Assembly (NCBI GenBank): GCA_902495355.1
Contig: CABUWV010000007.1
Span: forward strand, 62,001-126,000
Origin: an uncultured Collinsella sp.
GTDB taxonomy: Bacteria; Actinomycetota; Coriobacteriia; Coriobacteriales; Coriobacteriaceae
DNA: 64,000 bases
Reading direction: 5' to 3'
The position numbers and the translations under genes were made by a program. Positions within the stretch are counted from its first letter, which is position 1; each line of letters begins with the position of its first letter. The notes below the pieces were generated by a model. That model made no database searches, was not told the origin of the DNA, and worked only from the letters and a program-made list of their open reading frames with translations. Below are positions 53,261-62,241 of the stretch, piece by piece.

Positions 53261-54529
53261 ATGAATACCGACCTGATTGATATCAAGATACGCGCCGTCG
53301 AGGGTGGCGTTACGGCAGCGGCCGGCTTTAAGGCCGCAGGCATCCATGCAGGATTCCGGAAGAATCCCGAGCGCTTGGACTATGCGCTCGTCGTGCCCGA
53401 TAAGCCCTGTCCAGGCGCCGGCGTGTTTACGACCAACCGCTTTTGCGCGGCGCCCGTGCAGGTGAGCCGTGCCAACCTGGGCGGTGCGGACAAGGGCTAT
53501 GGCATCATCGCCGGCGTTTCAATCAACTCCGGCAACGCGAATGCCGCCACGGGCGAGACCGGCCTTGCCTGCGCGCGAGAGACATGCAATATCGCGTCGC
53601 AGGTCATCGGCTGTGAACCCCAGCAGATCCTAGTTGCATCCACAGGCGTGATTGGACAGATTCTGCCGATTGACACGTTTGAGACGGCCGTCCCGTCCGC
53701 CTACGAGGCACTCTCTGCCCATGGCGGTGCCGATGCGGCCCGTGCCATCATGACGACCGATACGCACTCCAAGGAGTATGCCGTTCGCTACCGCAGTGAG
53801 GCTGCGGGTCATGCGGGCAACGCTTATACGGTGGGCGGCATGTGCAAGGGCTCGGGCATGATCATGCCCAATATGGCCACCATGATCGCGGTCATTACTA
53901 CCGATGCCCCCGTCGAGCCGTCGGCGCTCCACGCCCTGTTGCTCTCGACCGTTAAGCAGACCTTCAATAAGGTGACGGTCGATTCCGATACCTCGACCAA
54001 CGACACCTGCATCATGCTTGCTTCTGGCGCTGCTGCCGCTGAAGCCGAGGCTATCGTCGAGGGCACTGATGCCTTTGACGAACTGTCCTTTGCCGTGCAC
54101 GAGGTGTGCGAGAGCCTGGCGCGCAACATTGCGGCCGATGGCGAGGGCGCGTCAAAGCTCGTGACGGTTAACGTCACCGGCGCCGCCAACGACGAGGAAG
54201 CCGATATCGCCGCCCGTGCCGTCGCCAACTCGCCGCTCGTCAAGACCTGCATCGCCGGTCACGACTGCAACTGGGGCCGCGTCGCCATGGCGCTCGGCAA
54301 GTGCGGCGTGAAGTTTAACCAGGAAGACGTTTCCATCGACATGATGGGCATGCCCGTCTGTCGCGATGGTCTGACCGTTCCCTTTGACGAGGACGAGGCT
54401 CTGCGACGTTTTGAGGCGCCCGAGATCGTGATCTCGGCCGACCTGGGCGCAGGCGATGCGGCAACGACCGTGTGGACCTGCGACCTCACGCACGAGTACA
54501 TCTCCATCAACGGTGACTACCGTTCCTAG
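53261..54529 (+). CDS. argJ: Bifunctional ornithine acetyltransferase / N-acetylglutamate synthase
   Basis: A 422-residue enzyme that recycles the acetyl group from N-acetylornithine to glutamate. Self-cleavage should occur between Ala206 and Thr207 in KGSGMIMPNMATM, giving alpha and beta chains; TTNRFCAAPV and DSDTSTNDT are also conserved. Whether it has both activities or only the acetyltransfer cannot be read here; no argA-type gene is in the window. It follows argC after 135 bp, with ATAAGGAGTCG before the ATG. Confidence 0.95.
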   Translation: MNTDLIDIKIRAVEGGVTAAAGFKAAGIHAGFRKNPERLDYALVVPDKPCPGAGVFTTNRFCAAPVQVSRANLGGADKGYGIIAGVSINSGNANAATGETGLACARETCNIASQVIGCEPQQILVASTGVIGQILPIDTFETAVPSAYEALSAHGGADAARAIMTTDTHSKEYAVRYRSEAAGHAGNAYTVGGMCKGSGMIMPNMATMIAVITTDAPVEPSALHALLLSTVKQTFNKVTVDSDTSTNDTCIMLASGAAAAEAEAIVEGTDAFDELSFAVHEVCESLARNIAADGEGASKLVTVNVTGAANDEEADIAARAVANSPLVKTCIAGHDCNWGRVAMALGKCGVKFNQEDVSIDMMGMPVCRDGLTVPFDEDEALRRFEAPEIVISADLGAGDAATTVWTCDLTHEYISINGDYRS

Positions 54530-54610
54530 ATTCCAGGCACGCTGCGCATCTTGCCGCGATTGCGGACGGCGGAGCACGGCACGATAACGATACGAAAGAC
54601 GAGGCAGATT

Positions 54611-55591
54611 ATGAAATTCGCACGCGATTGTCGTTCGAGCGAATCCAACGAAGCAACCGCGCAGCTGCTGTTCGAAGCGCTGCCGTGGATTAAAAACCTG
54701 ACCGGCAAGACGGTCGTTATCAAGTATGGCGGAGCGGCCATGGTCGATGAGCAACTGCGCCGCGATGTGATGAGCGACATCGTTTTGCTCAAGATTATCG
54801 GCATGCGCCCCGTCATCGTGCATGGCGGCGGCAAGGCCATCAACGAGGCGTTGAGTCATTACGATATTCCCGTCGAGTTTAAGAACGGCCAGCGCGTGAC
54901 TACGCCGGCGACCATGGATATCGTGCGCGAGGTGCTGGGCGGCAAGGTTAACCAGGAGCTGGTCGCTGCCATCAACCACCACGGTAATTTGGCCGTAGGC
55001 GTGTCGGGCAGCGATGCCGGCACGCTCATCGCCGAGCCGCTCGACCCCGAACTCGGTCGCGTGGGCAAAGTGACGCACGTCAACACCGACTATATCGAGC
55101 GCTTGCTCGATAGCGAGTACATTCCCGTAATCGCTACCGTCGCGGCGGGGGAGGACGGCGGCTTCTTCAACATCAACGCCGATACCGCCGCCGGCGCCGT
55201 TGCGGCGGCGCTTCATGCGCACAAGGCGATTTTTTTGACCGACGTCGACGGTCTGTACAAGGACTTTAGTGATAAGGACTCGCTCATCTCCAACCTGACG
55301 CTCGACGAGGTCAACGAGATGCTCTACGGCGGAGAAGTCGACAAGGGCATGATTCCCAAGCTGCGCGCCGCCGTCGATGCGCTTGCTGCTGGCGTGTTCC
55401 GAGCCCACATCATCAACGGCACGACGCCGCACTCGCTGCTGCTGGAGCTGCTGACCGATGCTGGCGTCGGTACCGTGATCCACTCCACCGAGACGGCCTA
55501 CGAGTTCGATACGCATCCGCATCCGCTTTCGACGTTTGCGGCGCGTCTGACCGAGAACCTCGACGAGGTCGAGAAGCTCCAGACGGTCTAG
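54611..55591 (+). CDS. argB: Acetylglutamate kinase
   Basis: A 326-residue amino-acid kinase, second step of arginine synthesis. The phosphate-binding strings VVIKYGGAAM and VIVHGGGKAIN, the substrate loop GGKVNQELV and FFNINADTAAGAVAAAL are present. The N-terminal helix before the core is of the type seen in arginine-inhibitable hexameric enzymes. The start is ATG 54611, after GAGGCAG; an in-frame ATG at 54551 lies close to the argJ stop but lacks a ribosome site. Confidence 0.95.
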   Translation: MKFARDCRSSESNEATAQLLFEALPWIKNLTGKTVVIKYGGAAMVDEQLRRDVMSDIVLLKIIGMRPVIVHGGGKAINEALSHYDIPVEFKNGQRVTTPATMDIVREVLGGKVNQELVAAINHHGNLAVGVSGSDAGTLIAEPLDPELGRVGKVTHVNTDYIERLLDSEYIPVIATVAAGEDGGFFNINADTAAGAVAAALHAHKAIFLTDVDGLYKDFSDKDSLISNLTLDEVNEMLYGGEVDKGMIPKLRAAVDALAAGVFRAHIINGTTPHSLLLELLTDAGVGTVIHSTETAYEFDTHPHPLSTFAARLTENLDEVEKLQTV

Positions 55592-55660
55592 CCGACCCGC
55601 GGTCGTCGCGTCCCTGCACCCATAGCCCTGCGCCGTACGGCGCCCAACGAAAGGCATCTC

Positions 55661-56944
55661 ATGTCACTTGCAACTCAGCAATCGCTCGAATCCCATTACG
55701 TTATGCATACCTTTGGTCGCTCGCCGGTAGAGTTTGTCGAAGGTCACGGTATGAAGCTCATCGGTGACGATGGCCGTGAGTATCTCGACTTTCTCGCTGG
55801 TATCGGTGTATGCAGCCTTGGCCACGGCAACCCTGCAGTGCTCTCGGCGCTCGAGGCTCAGACCAAAAAGCTTCTGCATGTGTCTAACTACTTCTACATC
55901 GAGCAGCGTGGACAGGTCGCGGCGCTGCTGTCCAAGCTTGCCAACGACGACGTAGATGGTGCGTGCGTGCTGGCCGATGCCATTGCCGCCGGCGATGAGA
56001 CCACGGCCGCTGCGCTCGGTGCCCCGGCTGCGGACGAGCAGGTGTGGGAGACGTTCTTTGCCAATTCTGGTGCCGAAGCCAACGAGGGCTCGATGAAGCT
56101 CGCGCGTCTGTACGCCAAGCGTGCTGGTAACGGCGGCAACACCATCGTATGCATGCGTGGCGGCTTCCACGGCCGTACGCTCGAGACCATTGCCGCCACC
56201 ATGCAGGATTGGCTACAGGACAGTTTCCGTCCGCTGCCGGGTGGCTTTGTGGCCTGTACGCCCAACGATGTCGACGAACTGCGTTCGATCTTTAAGCAGC
56301 TGGGAAGCGAGGTCTGCGCCGTCATGCTCGAGCCGATTCAGGGCGAGAGCGGCGTGCACCCCATGACCGAGGAGTTTATGGCGGCGGCGCGCGACTTGGC
56401 ACACGAGGTGGGCGCCGTTCTTATCGCCGACGAGGTCCAGTGTGGCATCTTCCGCTCCGGCAAGCCGTTTGCATTCCAGACCTATGGCGTGGAGCCCGAC
56501 ATTATGAGCCTTGCAAAGGGCATTGCCGATGGCGTGCCCATGGGTGCCGTGGTGGCAAAGAAGGAGATCGCCGACGTGTTTAAGCCGGGTGACCACGGCT
56601 CGACCTTTGGCGGTAGCTGCTTGGCTGTCGCGGCGTGCGCCGTGACGCTCTCTGCGCTTGTGCGCGGCGATTTTGCCGAGCATGTTGCCAAGGTGGGTGC
56701 TTATATGGAGCAGGCGCTGGCTAAGCTTCCGCATGTGGTAGAGGTGCGTGGTCGCGGCCTGATGCTCGGCTGCGATTTGGATGATGCCGCGGGTGATGCA
56801 CACGACGTCGTGGCCCGTGCATTGGGGGCTGGTGCCGTGATCAACGCTACAGGCGCACATACGCTGCGCTTCCTTCCGCCGCTCGTGTGCGAAGAGGCCG
56901 ACGTGGACAACCTGATCGAGATCCTGGCGGGTGTTTTGGCTTAG
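55661..56944 (+). CDS. argD: Acetylornithine aminotransferase
   Basis: This 427-residue PLP enzyme (class III) makes N-acetylornithine. The PLP lysine is Lys286 in SLAKGIADGVPMG, with LIADEVQCG and FFANSGAEANEG in place. An Ala/Asp-rich insert of about 25 residues (about 97-125, VDGACVLADAIAAGDETTAA) sits just before FFANSGAEAN and is not usual. argF, argG and argH are not in the window, so the cluster stops at ornithine. If the cell wall uses ornithine, this operon would also feed it. Confidence 0.94.
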   Translation: MSLATQQSLESHYVMHTFGRSPVEFVEGHGMKLIGDDGREYLDFLAGIGVCSLGHGNPAVLSALEAQTKKLLHVSNYFYIEQRGQVAALLSKLANDDVDGACVLADAIAAGDETTAAALGAPAADEQVWETFFANSGAEANEGSMKLARLYAKRAGNGGNTIVCMRGGFHGRTLETIAATMQDWLQDSFRPLPGGFVACTPNDVDELRSIFKQLGSEVCAVMLEPIQGESGVHPMTEEFMAAARDLAHEVGAVLIADEVQCGIFRSGKPFAFQTYGVEPDIMSLAKGIADGVPMGAVVAKKEIADVFKPGDHGSTFGGSCLAVAACAVTLSALVRGDFAEHVAKVGAYMEQALAKLPHVVEVRGRGLMLGCDLDDAAGDAHDVVARALGAGAVINATGAHTLRFLPPLVCEEADVDNLIEILAGVLA

Positions 56945-56971
56945 CGAGAGTAAAACATAGCCAGTTTGAAC

Positions 56972-57030
56972 GGGTTCCAGATTGTCGGTGCGTCATTTGA
57001 TGCATCTTTGGACGGTCTGGAACCCTTTTT
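56972..57030 (+). terminator. Intrinsic terminator of the arg operon
   Basis: GGGTTCCAGA (56972-56981) and TCTGGAACCC (57016-57025) pair across a 34-base loop and are followed by TTTTT, 27 bp after argD. Confidence 0.85.
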
Positions 57031-57076
57031 GTCATCAATCTGCAAAGGCCACGGCCTTTGCGACAGACGTGCTGAC

Positions 57077-57347
57077 GGGTTCGAATCCCAGGCACCGGGC
57101 GCAAACAAAAACGGTCCCCTTGCGAGGACCGTTTCCAATTCAGTGGTGGGCGATGAGGGATGTCCGCGTGCGGCTGGCGCCGCCCGCTCTCGCTTCGGGC
57201 CTGCGGCCCTCGCGTGCTGCGCTGGAAAACGCTTCGCGTTTCCTCAGCTCCGCACCCTTGCGGGTTCGAATCCCTCTGCGATGGGCCCAAACAAAAACGG
57301 TCCCCTTTCGAGGACCGTTTCCAATTCAATGGTGGGCGATGAGGGAT
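57077..57347. repeat. Tandem imperfect duplication ending in the tRNA-Val 3' part
   Basis: Two copies offset by about 185 bp (57077-57161 and 57262-57347) each hold a T-arm-like GGGTTCGAATCCC, then a 60-bp block. The block has a bidirectional hairpin (AACGGTCC/GGACCGTT) and ends in TGGTGGGCGATGAGGGAT, the reversed CCA end and T-stem of tRNA-Val. The first copy breaks off inside the tRNA. No gene lies between 57030 and 57329. Confidence 0.75.
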
Positions 57348-57405
57348 TCGAACCCCCAGCCTTGTGCGTGTAAAGCACCTGCGCTAACCGTTGCGCCAAT
57401 CGCCC
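57330..57405 (-). tRNA. tRNA-Val (anticodon TAC)
   Basis: On the minus strand the sequence folds into a standard cloverleaf: acceptor GGGCGAT/ATCGCCC, D-stem GCGC/GCGC, anticodon loop TTTACAC with anticodon TAC, and T-arm GGGGG-TTCGAAT-CCCTC. Discriminator A and an encoded CCA follow (57333-57330). One G-A mismatch closes the anticodon stem. Confidence 0.95.
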
Positions 57406-57462
57406 GCAGGGACTGAGTATAGCGGAAACCCTGTGTGGTTCACCGCTAATTCATAACGAAAT

Positions 57463-59331
57463 CTAAGCGGCGACTTCGGTGCTCTTGTTCTCGTCGATAA
57501 AGAAGCGCTTGTACCAAATGAGGAACGTCAGCGTGGTATAGATCTTGCGCTGGTTGAGCGCGCGGCCCTTAAAGTGATCGTCGAGCAGTTTCATGAGCGC
57601 ATCGGTGTCAAAGAAATCAGCAGCCCACGGTGCGGTGAAGTATTCCTTTACGTAGTCGTAGTACTTTTGCTCGCGCAGCCAGAACTTGACCGGTACGGGG
57701 AAGCCCACCTTCTTGCGCGTTGCCCACTCGTCGGGCAGCGTGCGGTTGGCAGCGTGACGCAGAACGAGCTTGCAGCCTTCTTCGTTAACACGGTAGTTGG
57801 CGGGAATGTGCTCGGCAAACTCCATGACCTTCTTGTCCAGGAACGGAACGCGGAGCTCCAGAGAATGCGCCATGCACATCTTGTCGGCCTTGAGCAGAAT
57901 GTCACCCGGCAGCCACATGTTCATATCCAGATACTGTTTCTTGGAAAGCTCGCAGCAGTCGGGAACCTGCTTGTAGTACTCGGCGCACATCTCGGCGGCG
58001 TTCTTGCCGGTGTCATAAGCGGGCTTGAGCACCTCGTCGACTTCGGAGGGATCGAACACCTTTGCCTGACCCACATACCAGCGCTCGGGAACCTCGGCGC
58101 ATTTCGTCAGGAAGTTGTGTCCCTTAAAGTAGGGGAGATGCTGAACGAGTGAGCCCAGGGCGCGACGTACGCCGAGCGGCACGCGTTTCTTAAAGGTACG
58201 CATCTCGGGGGTGTCCTCGTACCACTCATAGCCGGCAAACAGCTCGTCGGCACCCTCGCCCGAAAGGACGACGGTGACCTCCTTGGAAGCCATCTGCGCC
58301 AGATAGTACAGCGGCACGCTGGACAGGTTCGATTGCGGCTCGTCCATGTGGTACTGGATATCGGGCAGTGCATCAAAGAACTCGTCGGCGGTAATCATCT
58401 TGCGCACGTTCTTGATGCCCAGCTTGTCGGAAAGCTCGGCGGCGTAGTTGGTCTCGTTGAAGTTCTTGTAATCGAAGCCGACAGAATACGTGGTGTCGGG
58501 CATGAGACAGGCGGCAATGTAGCTGGAGTCCACACCGCCAGAAAGGAACGAGCCCACCTTAACATCGGCAATTCGGTGCGCAGCGACGCTTTCGTGCACG
58601 ACCTTGTCGCACTCGTCCACGTACTCCTCGAAGGTCTTGGAGTTGTCGTCGGTGAAGTCACAGCTCCAGTAACGCTTGATGTCCATGGTGTTGGTCGTCA
58701 GGTCATACGTAAAGCAATGCGCCGGGGCAAGCTTGAACACACCCTTAAAGAAGGTCTCCTCCGTGGCGGGGAACTGCAGCGTCAGGTAGGGGCGCAGGGC
58801 GTCGTGGTTGACAGCCTTCTCAAACTTGGGATGGTCCAGGAAGCTCTTTATCTCGGAGCCAAACAGCAGCGAGCCATCGGATGCCTGGTAGTAATAGAAC
58901 GGCTTGATACCAAAGATGTCACGAGCGCCAAAGAGTTTGTTCTTGTTCTGGTCGTGAATCACGAACGCGTACATGCCGCGCAGACGGTTGACCAGGTCCT
59001 CGCCCCACTCCTCGTAACCGTGTACCAGGACTTCGGTATCAGCGTTGCAGTGGAAGGCGTAGCCGGCTGCCTCCAGCTCGGCGCGAAGCTCCTGGAAGTT
59101 GTAGATCTCTCCGTTGAAGACAATCGTGACCTTGCCGTCGTCGCTCGACATGGGCTGGGCTCCAGCTTCGGAAAGATCGAGAATCGAAAGACGACGGAAG
59201 CCAAGGGCAACGTTGTCGACGATATGCTGGCCGCCCATATCGGGACCACGGTGGATGATGCGATTCATCATGGCCGTGAGAACCAGCTCACTCTGTTCAT
59301 CTGTACCGGTAAAACCGACAAAACCGCACAT
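57463..59331 (-). CDS. asnB: Asparagine synthetase (glutamine-hydrolysing)
   Basis: A 622-residue two-domain enzyme that makes asparagine from aspartate, ATP and glutamine. Cys2 (MCGFVGF) is the amidotransferase nucleophile, with FNGEIYNF in the glutaminase half. The synthetase half has the pyrophosphatase loop SGGVDSS near 265, and SGEGADELFAGYEWY. The start is ATG 59331, after AAAGGAT; the frame extends 45 codons upstream but without a ribosome site. The leader holds two hairpins (59364 and 59457). Confidence 0.95.
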   Translation of the reverse strand: MCGFVGFTGTDEQSELVLTAMMNRIIHRGPDMGGQHIVDNVALGFRRLSILDLSEAGAQPMSSDDGKVTIVFNGEIYNFQELRAELEAAGYAFHCNADTEVLVHGYEEWGEDLVNRLRGMYAFVIHDQNKNKLFGARDIFGIKPFYYYQASDGSLLFGSEIKSFLDHPKFEKAVNHDALRPYLTLQFPATEETFFKGVFKLAPAHCFTYDLTTNTMDIKRYWSCDFTDDNSKTFEEYVDECDKVVHESVAAHRIADVKVGSFLSGGVDSSYIAACLMPDTTYSVGFDYKNFNETNYAAELSDKLGIKNVRKMITADEFFDALPDIQYHMDEPQSNLSSVPLYYLAQMASKEVTVVLSGEGADELFAGYEWYEDTPEMRTFKKRVPLGVRRALGSLVQHLPYFKGHNFLTKCAEVPERWYVGQAKVFDPSEVDEVLKPAYDTGKNAAEMCAEYYKQVPDCCELSKKQYLDMNMWLPGDILLKADKMCMAHSLELRVPFLDKKVMEFAEHIPANYRVNEEGCKLVLRHAANRTLPDEWATRKKVGFPVPVKFWLREQKYYDYVKEYFTAPWAADFFDTDALMKLLDDHFKGRALNQRKIYTTLTFLIWYKRFFIDENKSTEVAA

Positions 59332-59363
59332 GCAAGATCCTTTCTGCTGACGGCTCAGGTGTA

Positions 59364-59384
59364 CTGCCGCAAAGATTGCGGCAG
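59364..59384 (-). promoter_or_regulatory. Leader hairpin of asnB
   Basis: CTGCCGCA and TGCGGCAG, perfect 8-bp arms with a five-base loop, lie 33 bases before the asnB start in the mRNA. It may modulate translation or stabilise the message. Confidence 0.5.
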
Positions 59385-59456
59385 CTGATGTCAAATAATC
59401 TTTACTATCATGCCAATCTTTTGTTTCGTGATGGGGCATAAGCGCCGAGCGAACCG

Positions 59457-59501
59457 AAAAAACCACGTCCCGATCTTCAGACGAAGCGGCGGGCCGTGGT
59501 T
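59457..59501 (-). terminator. Terminator-like hairpin in the asnB leader
   Basis: On the minus strand, AACCACG (59501-59495) pairs with CGTGGTT (59467-59461) and is followed by TTTTCGG. It lies 126 bases before asnB, as expected for an attenuator, but no T-box or leader-peptide sequence is recognisable. It could instead end an unseen upstream transcript. Confidence 0.45.
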
Positions 59502-59730
59502 GCGAACGCTATGTTAAAGAACAGCACCCAGATTCCCTTGTTTTTACACGGGGTGAACACTGTTGCCATTTATTAGACCACGGCACAGTCCATGCAATTT
59601 TTTAGAAGGCTGTGATGCGTGCAAGGTCAGGTGGCATATTAGGATGGTTGATAATACAGAATGTTTCATCGTTTCTGCCGCGGGACGTCTTCTGCCCTTT
59701 AAGGCTGAATTTAGCGAGAGAGGTCTTTGT

Positions 59731-61248
59731 ATGTCGAGTCCGACACAAGAGAAGCTAACTCTGATGCGCTATATAGAGTTGCTCGAGGAAGATGACCTTG
59801 TTGTTTCCAGACCGAGCGCTTCGTGCGACCAGCGCATTGAGTTTGCGACTGATGACTCGCGCCAGGTGCGTCCGGGCACGTTGTTTGTCTGCAAGGGCCG
59901 TGCGTTTAAGCGCGAGTACCTGCTTTCGGCAATCGCCGATGGCGCCGTGGCCTACGTTTCCGAGGTCGATTACGAGTTTGATCTTCCCGCGGTGATTGTG
60001 AGCGATATTCGTCGCACGCTCGCCGTGGTGGCAGATGCCTTTTATGGGCACCCGTCGGGTAAGGTGAAGGTCTGCGCCTTTACAGGCACCAAGGGCAAGT
60101 CGACTTGCAGCTTTTATCTGCGCGGCATCCTCGCCAACGAGGCCAAGCTTACGGGCTGTCATCGACCCGCTCTTAATACGGGCATTGAGTTCGATGACGG
60201 CATCGAGACGGGCCCTTCCAAGCTGACGACCCCCGAATCCTTCCTGCTGCAGTCTCGCATCGCACATGCTGCGGAGGCGGGTGCCCCGTGGCTGGTTATG
60301 GAGGCGTCGAGTCAGGGCCTCAAATACGAGCGTACGGACAAGATTGACTTTGAAGTCGGCGCCTTTACCAATATCGGCGAGGATCACATTTCGCCGATTG
60401 AGCATCCGACGCTCGAGGATTACTTTGCCAGCAAGCTCAAAATCTTCTTGCAGAGCCGTTTTGCCGTGGTCAATCTCGATATGGATAAGGTCGATCGCGT
60501 GCTCGAGGCGGCATCTCGTTGCGAACGTACGGTGACGTTCTCCCTGACCGACGAGCGTGCCGACGTGCTTGCGCTGGCGATTCGCAATGGCGACTGCGGC
60601 GTGGTGGCAACGGTGCGCACGCCCCGTTTTACGCGTGACATTGTGATTCCCACGCCGGTTAAGTTCAATGTGTCCAACGCGCTTGCCGCTATTGCCTGCG
60701 CCGAGGCCCTGGGCATTTCCGAAGAGGGTATCGTCCATGGCTTTGAGGGCGTCTTCGTTCCCGGTCGTATGGAGCTCTATCCGTCCGTATCGGGCAAAAT
60801 CCTGGGCATCGTCGATTTTGCACATAACGGCATGAGCCTCGAGACACTCCTGCGCGACTTGCGCGAGAACTATCCCGAGCGCGAGCTGGCGGTTGTATTT
60901 GGCGCTACGGGCGGTAAGGGTGTCGATCGACGCACCACGATGGGCATCGCCGCTGGCAAGTATGCCGACCGAATCGTGATTACCGAGGATGACCCCGGCC
61001 CCGAGGATGTCGAGGACATCTGCGCCGAGATCGCGCGCAACGTTCAAGCGCAGGGAAATGATAACTGGCAAATCGTGACTGATCGCGTTGCCGCTATCGA
61101 GACTGCCGTGCGCGAAACTGTCCGTCCTGCCGTGGTCATCGTGACCGGTAAGGGCGAGGAAGAGTGTATGCTGCGCAAGAACGGACCCGAGCCTTGTGAG
61201 CGCGACGGTTCGATTCTCAAGCGCACCCTTGCGGCGTACGACGCCTAG
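59731..61248 (+). CDS. murE: UDP-N-acetylmuramyl-tripeptide synthetase (MurE-like ligase)
   Basis: A 505-residue cytosolic Mur ligase that would add the third amino acid of the peptidoglycan stem. The ATP loop is GTKGKS at 119-124, the uridine-side STOP region is TDDSRQVRPGTLFV, and VPGRMELY and GATGGKG follow. The amino-acid-selecting motif is DDPG (420-423), not the DNPR of diaminopimelate enzymes. The usual DYAHxPxxL is altered to DFAHNGMSL. It may be specific for lysine or ornithine, or it may be a paralogue. The start is ATG 59731 after GAGAGAGGTC; upstream in-frame codons lack support. It is followed by HAD, murI and rph. Confidence 0.78.
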   Translation: MSSPTQEKLTLMRYIELLEEDDLVVSRPSASCDQRIEFATDDSRQVRPGTLFVCKGRAFKREYLLSAIADGAVAYVSEVDYEFDLPAVIVSDIRRTLAVVADAFYGHPSGKVKVCAFTGTKGKSTCSFYLRGILANEAKLTGCHRPALNTGIEFDDGIETGPSKLTTPESFLLQSRIAHAAEAGAPWLVMEASSQGLKYERTDKIDFEVGAFTNIGEDHISPIEHPTLEDYFASKLKIFLQSRFAVVNLDMDKVDRVLEAASRCERTVTFSLTDERADVLALAIRNGDCGVVATVRTPRFTRDIVIPTPVKFNVSNALAAIACAEALGISEEGIVHGFEGVFVPGRMELYPSVSGKILGIVDFAHNGMSLETLLRDLRENYPERELAVVFGATGGKGVDRRTTMGIAAGKYADRIVITEDDPGPEDVEDICAEIARNVQAQGNDNWQIVTDRVAAIETAVRETVRPAVVIVTGKGEEECMLRKNGPEPCERDGSILKRTLAAYDA

Positions 61249-61278
61249 ACCAGCCCCTTCTATGTAAACGGAGTGACC

Positions 61279-62190
61279 ATGTCCCACAACATCCTGCCGA
61301 CCGTTGCCGAGCTTTCGGGCGAGATGCGCGAGCGCCTTGCCAAGGTCAAGTATGTCTTTACCGATCTGGACGCCACGATGCTCGCCCCCGGCTCGTGCGT
61401 GCTGCGCGATAACGACGGCAATCCTTCGATCAAGCTCGTCGAGGCGGTTGTCGCGCTCGCTCGTGCCGGCATCCAGGTGGTCCCCACCTCGGGTCGCAAT
61501 CGCACCATGATCCATGAGGACGCCCGCGTGCTCGGCCTCAACTCCTACATCGGCGAGATGGGCGGCCTGGTCATGTACGACCTCAAGGCCAACGACTGGG
61601 AGTACCTGACGGGCGACATGCCCTACGACCCCGCCTGCGGTCTCACACCGCACCAGGTGATCGAGCAGACCGGCGTGTGCGAGAAGATCCTTGCCCGCTG
61701 GCCGCACAAGATCGAATACCACAACGACATGTCGACCGGCTACAAGTACCGTGAGGTCACCGTCGGCATGCGCGGCGATGTGCCCGACGATGAGGTCCAG
61801 GCCATCCTGGACGAGGCCGGCTGCGGCCTGGTCTGGGCTTGCAACGGCCATCTGACTCACCTGTCCAAGCCGACGACGCTCGAGCTTAATCGCGTCGAGG
61901 ACGGCCGCGCCTTCAACATCAATCCGGCGGGTCTCAACAAAGGCGTTGCCATTGCGCGCTTCTGCGAGCACCTGGGGATCGAGCGCGAGGAGACGCTTGC
62001 GCTCGGCGACTCCGAGTCCGACTTCTACATGGCCGACCATGTTGGCATGTTCTGCCTGGTCGAGAACGGTCTGACGAGCGCCGGTGCCCCGGAGTTCTTG
62101 GACGCCTGCGACAATGCCTATATTACGCGCGGCAAGATTGTCGACGGTTGGGTGGCAACGGCCGAGCTGTTGGTCGCGGCCCGTTCGTAG
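61279..62190 (+). CDS. HAD-superfamily hydrolase (HAD-IIB)
   Basis: A 303-residue Cof-type phosphatase. Motif I is FTDLDATML, with Ala in place of the common Gly of DxDGT; the later motifs are VPTSGRNR and ALGDSESDFYMA. The substrate is unknown. It lies 30 bp after murE and 51 bp before murI, so it is probably cotranscribed with wall-precursor genes. ATG 61279 is preferred; a GTG six bases earlier is possible (ACGGAG upstream). Confidence 0.85.
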   Translation: MSHNILPTVAELSGEMRERLAKVKYVFTDLDATMLAPGSCVLRDNDGNPSIKLVEAVVALARAGIQVVPTSGRNRTMIHEDARVLGLNSYIGEMGGLVMYDLKANDWEYLTGDMPYDPACGLTPHQVIEQTGVCEKILARWPHKIEYHNDMSTGYKYREVTVGMRGDVPDDEVQAILDEAGCGLVWACNGHLTHLSKPTTLELNRVEDGRAFNINPAGLNKGVAIARFCEHLGIEREETLALGDSESDFYMADHVGMFCLVENGLTSAGAPEFLDACDNAYITRGKIVDGWVATAELLVAARS

Positions 62191-62241
62191 CGCGACGCAT
62201 CACGCATGGTCGCATTTTTCGAGAGAGAATCTGGTGAGGTA

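Noticed and set aside
57077..57274. Two plus-strand T-arm-like sequences as further tRNA genes
   Set aside because: No matching acceptor, D-arm or anticodon arm can be folded around either; they are treated as fragments.
59332..59562. T-box riboswitch before asnB
   Set aside because: No AGGGTGG-type T-box sequence or specifier stem can be found; only simple hairpins.
59755..62040. A 761-codon antisense frame over murE and the HAD gene
   Set aside because: It spans two recognisable genes and their spacer; composition is typical of a shadow frame.
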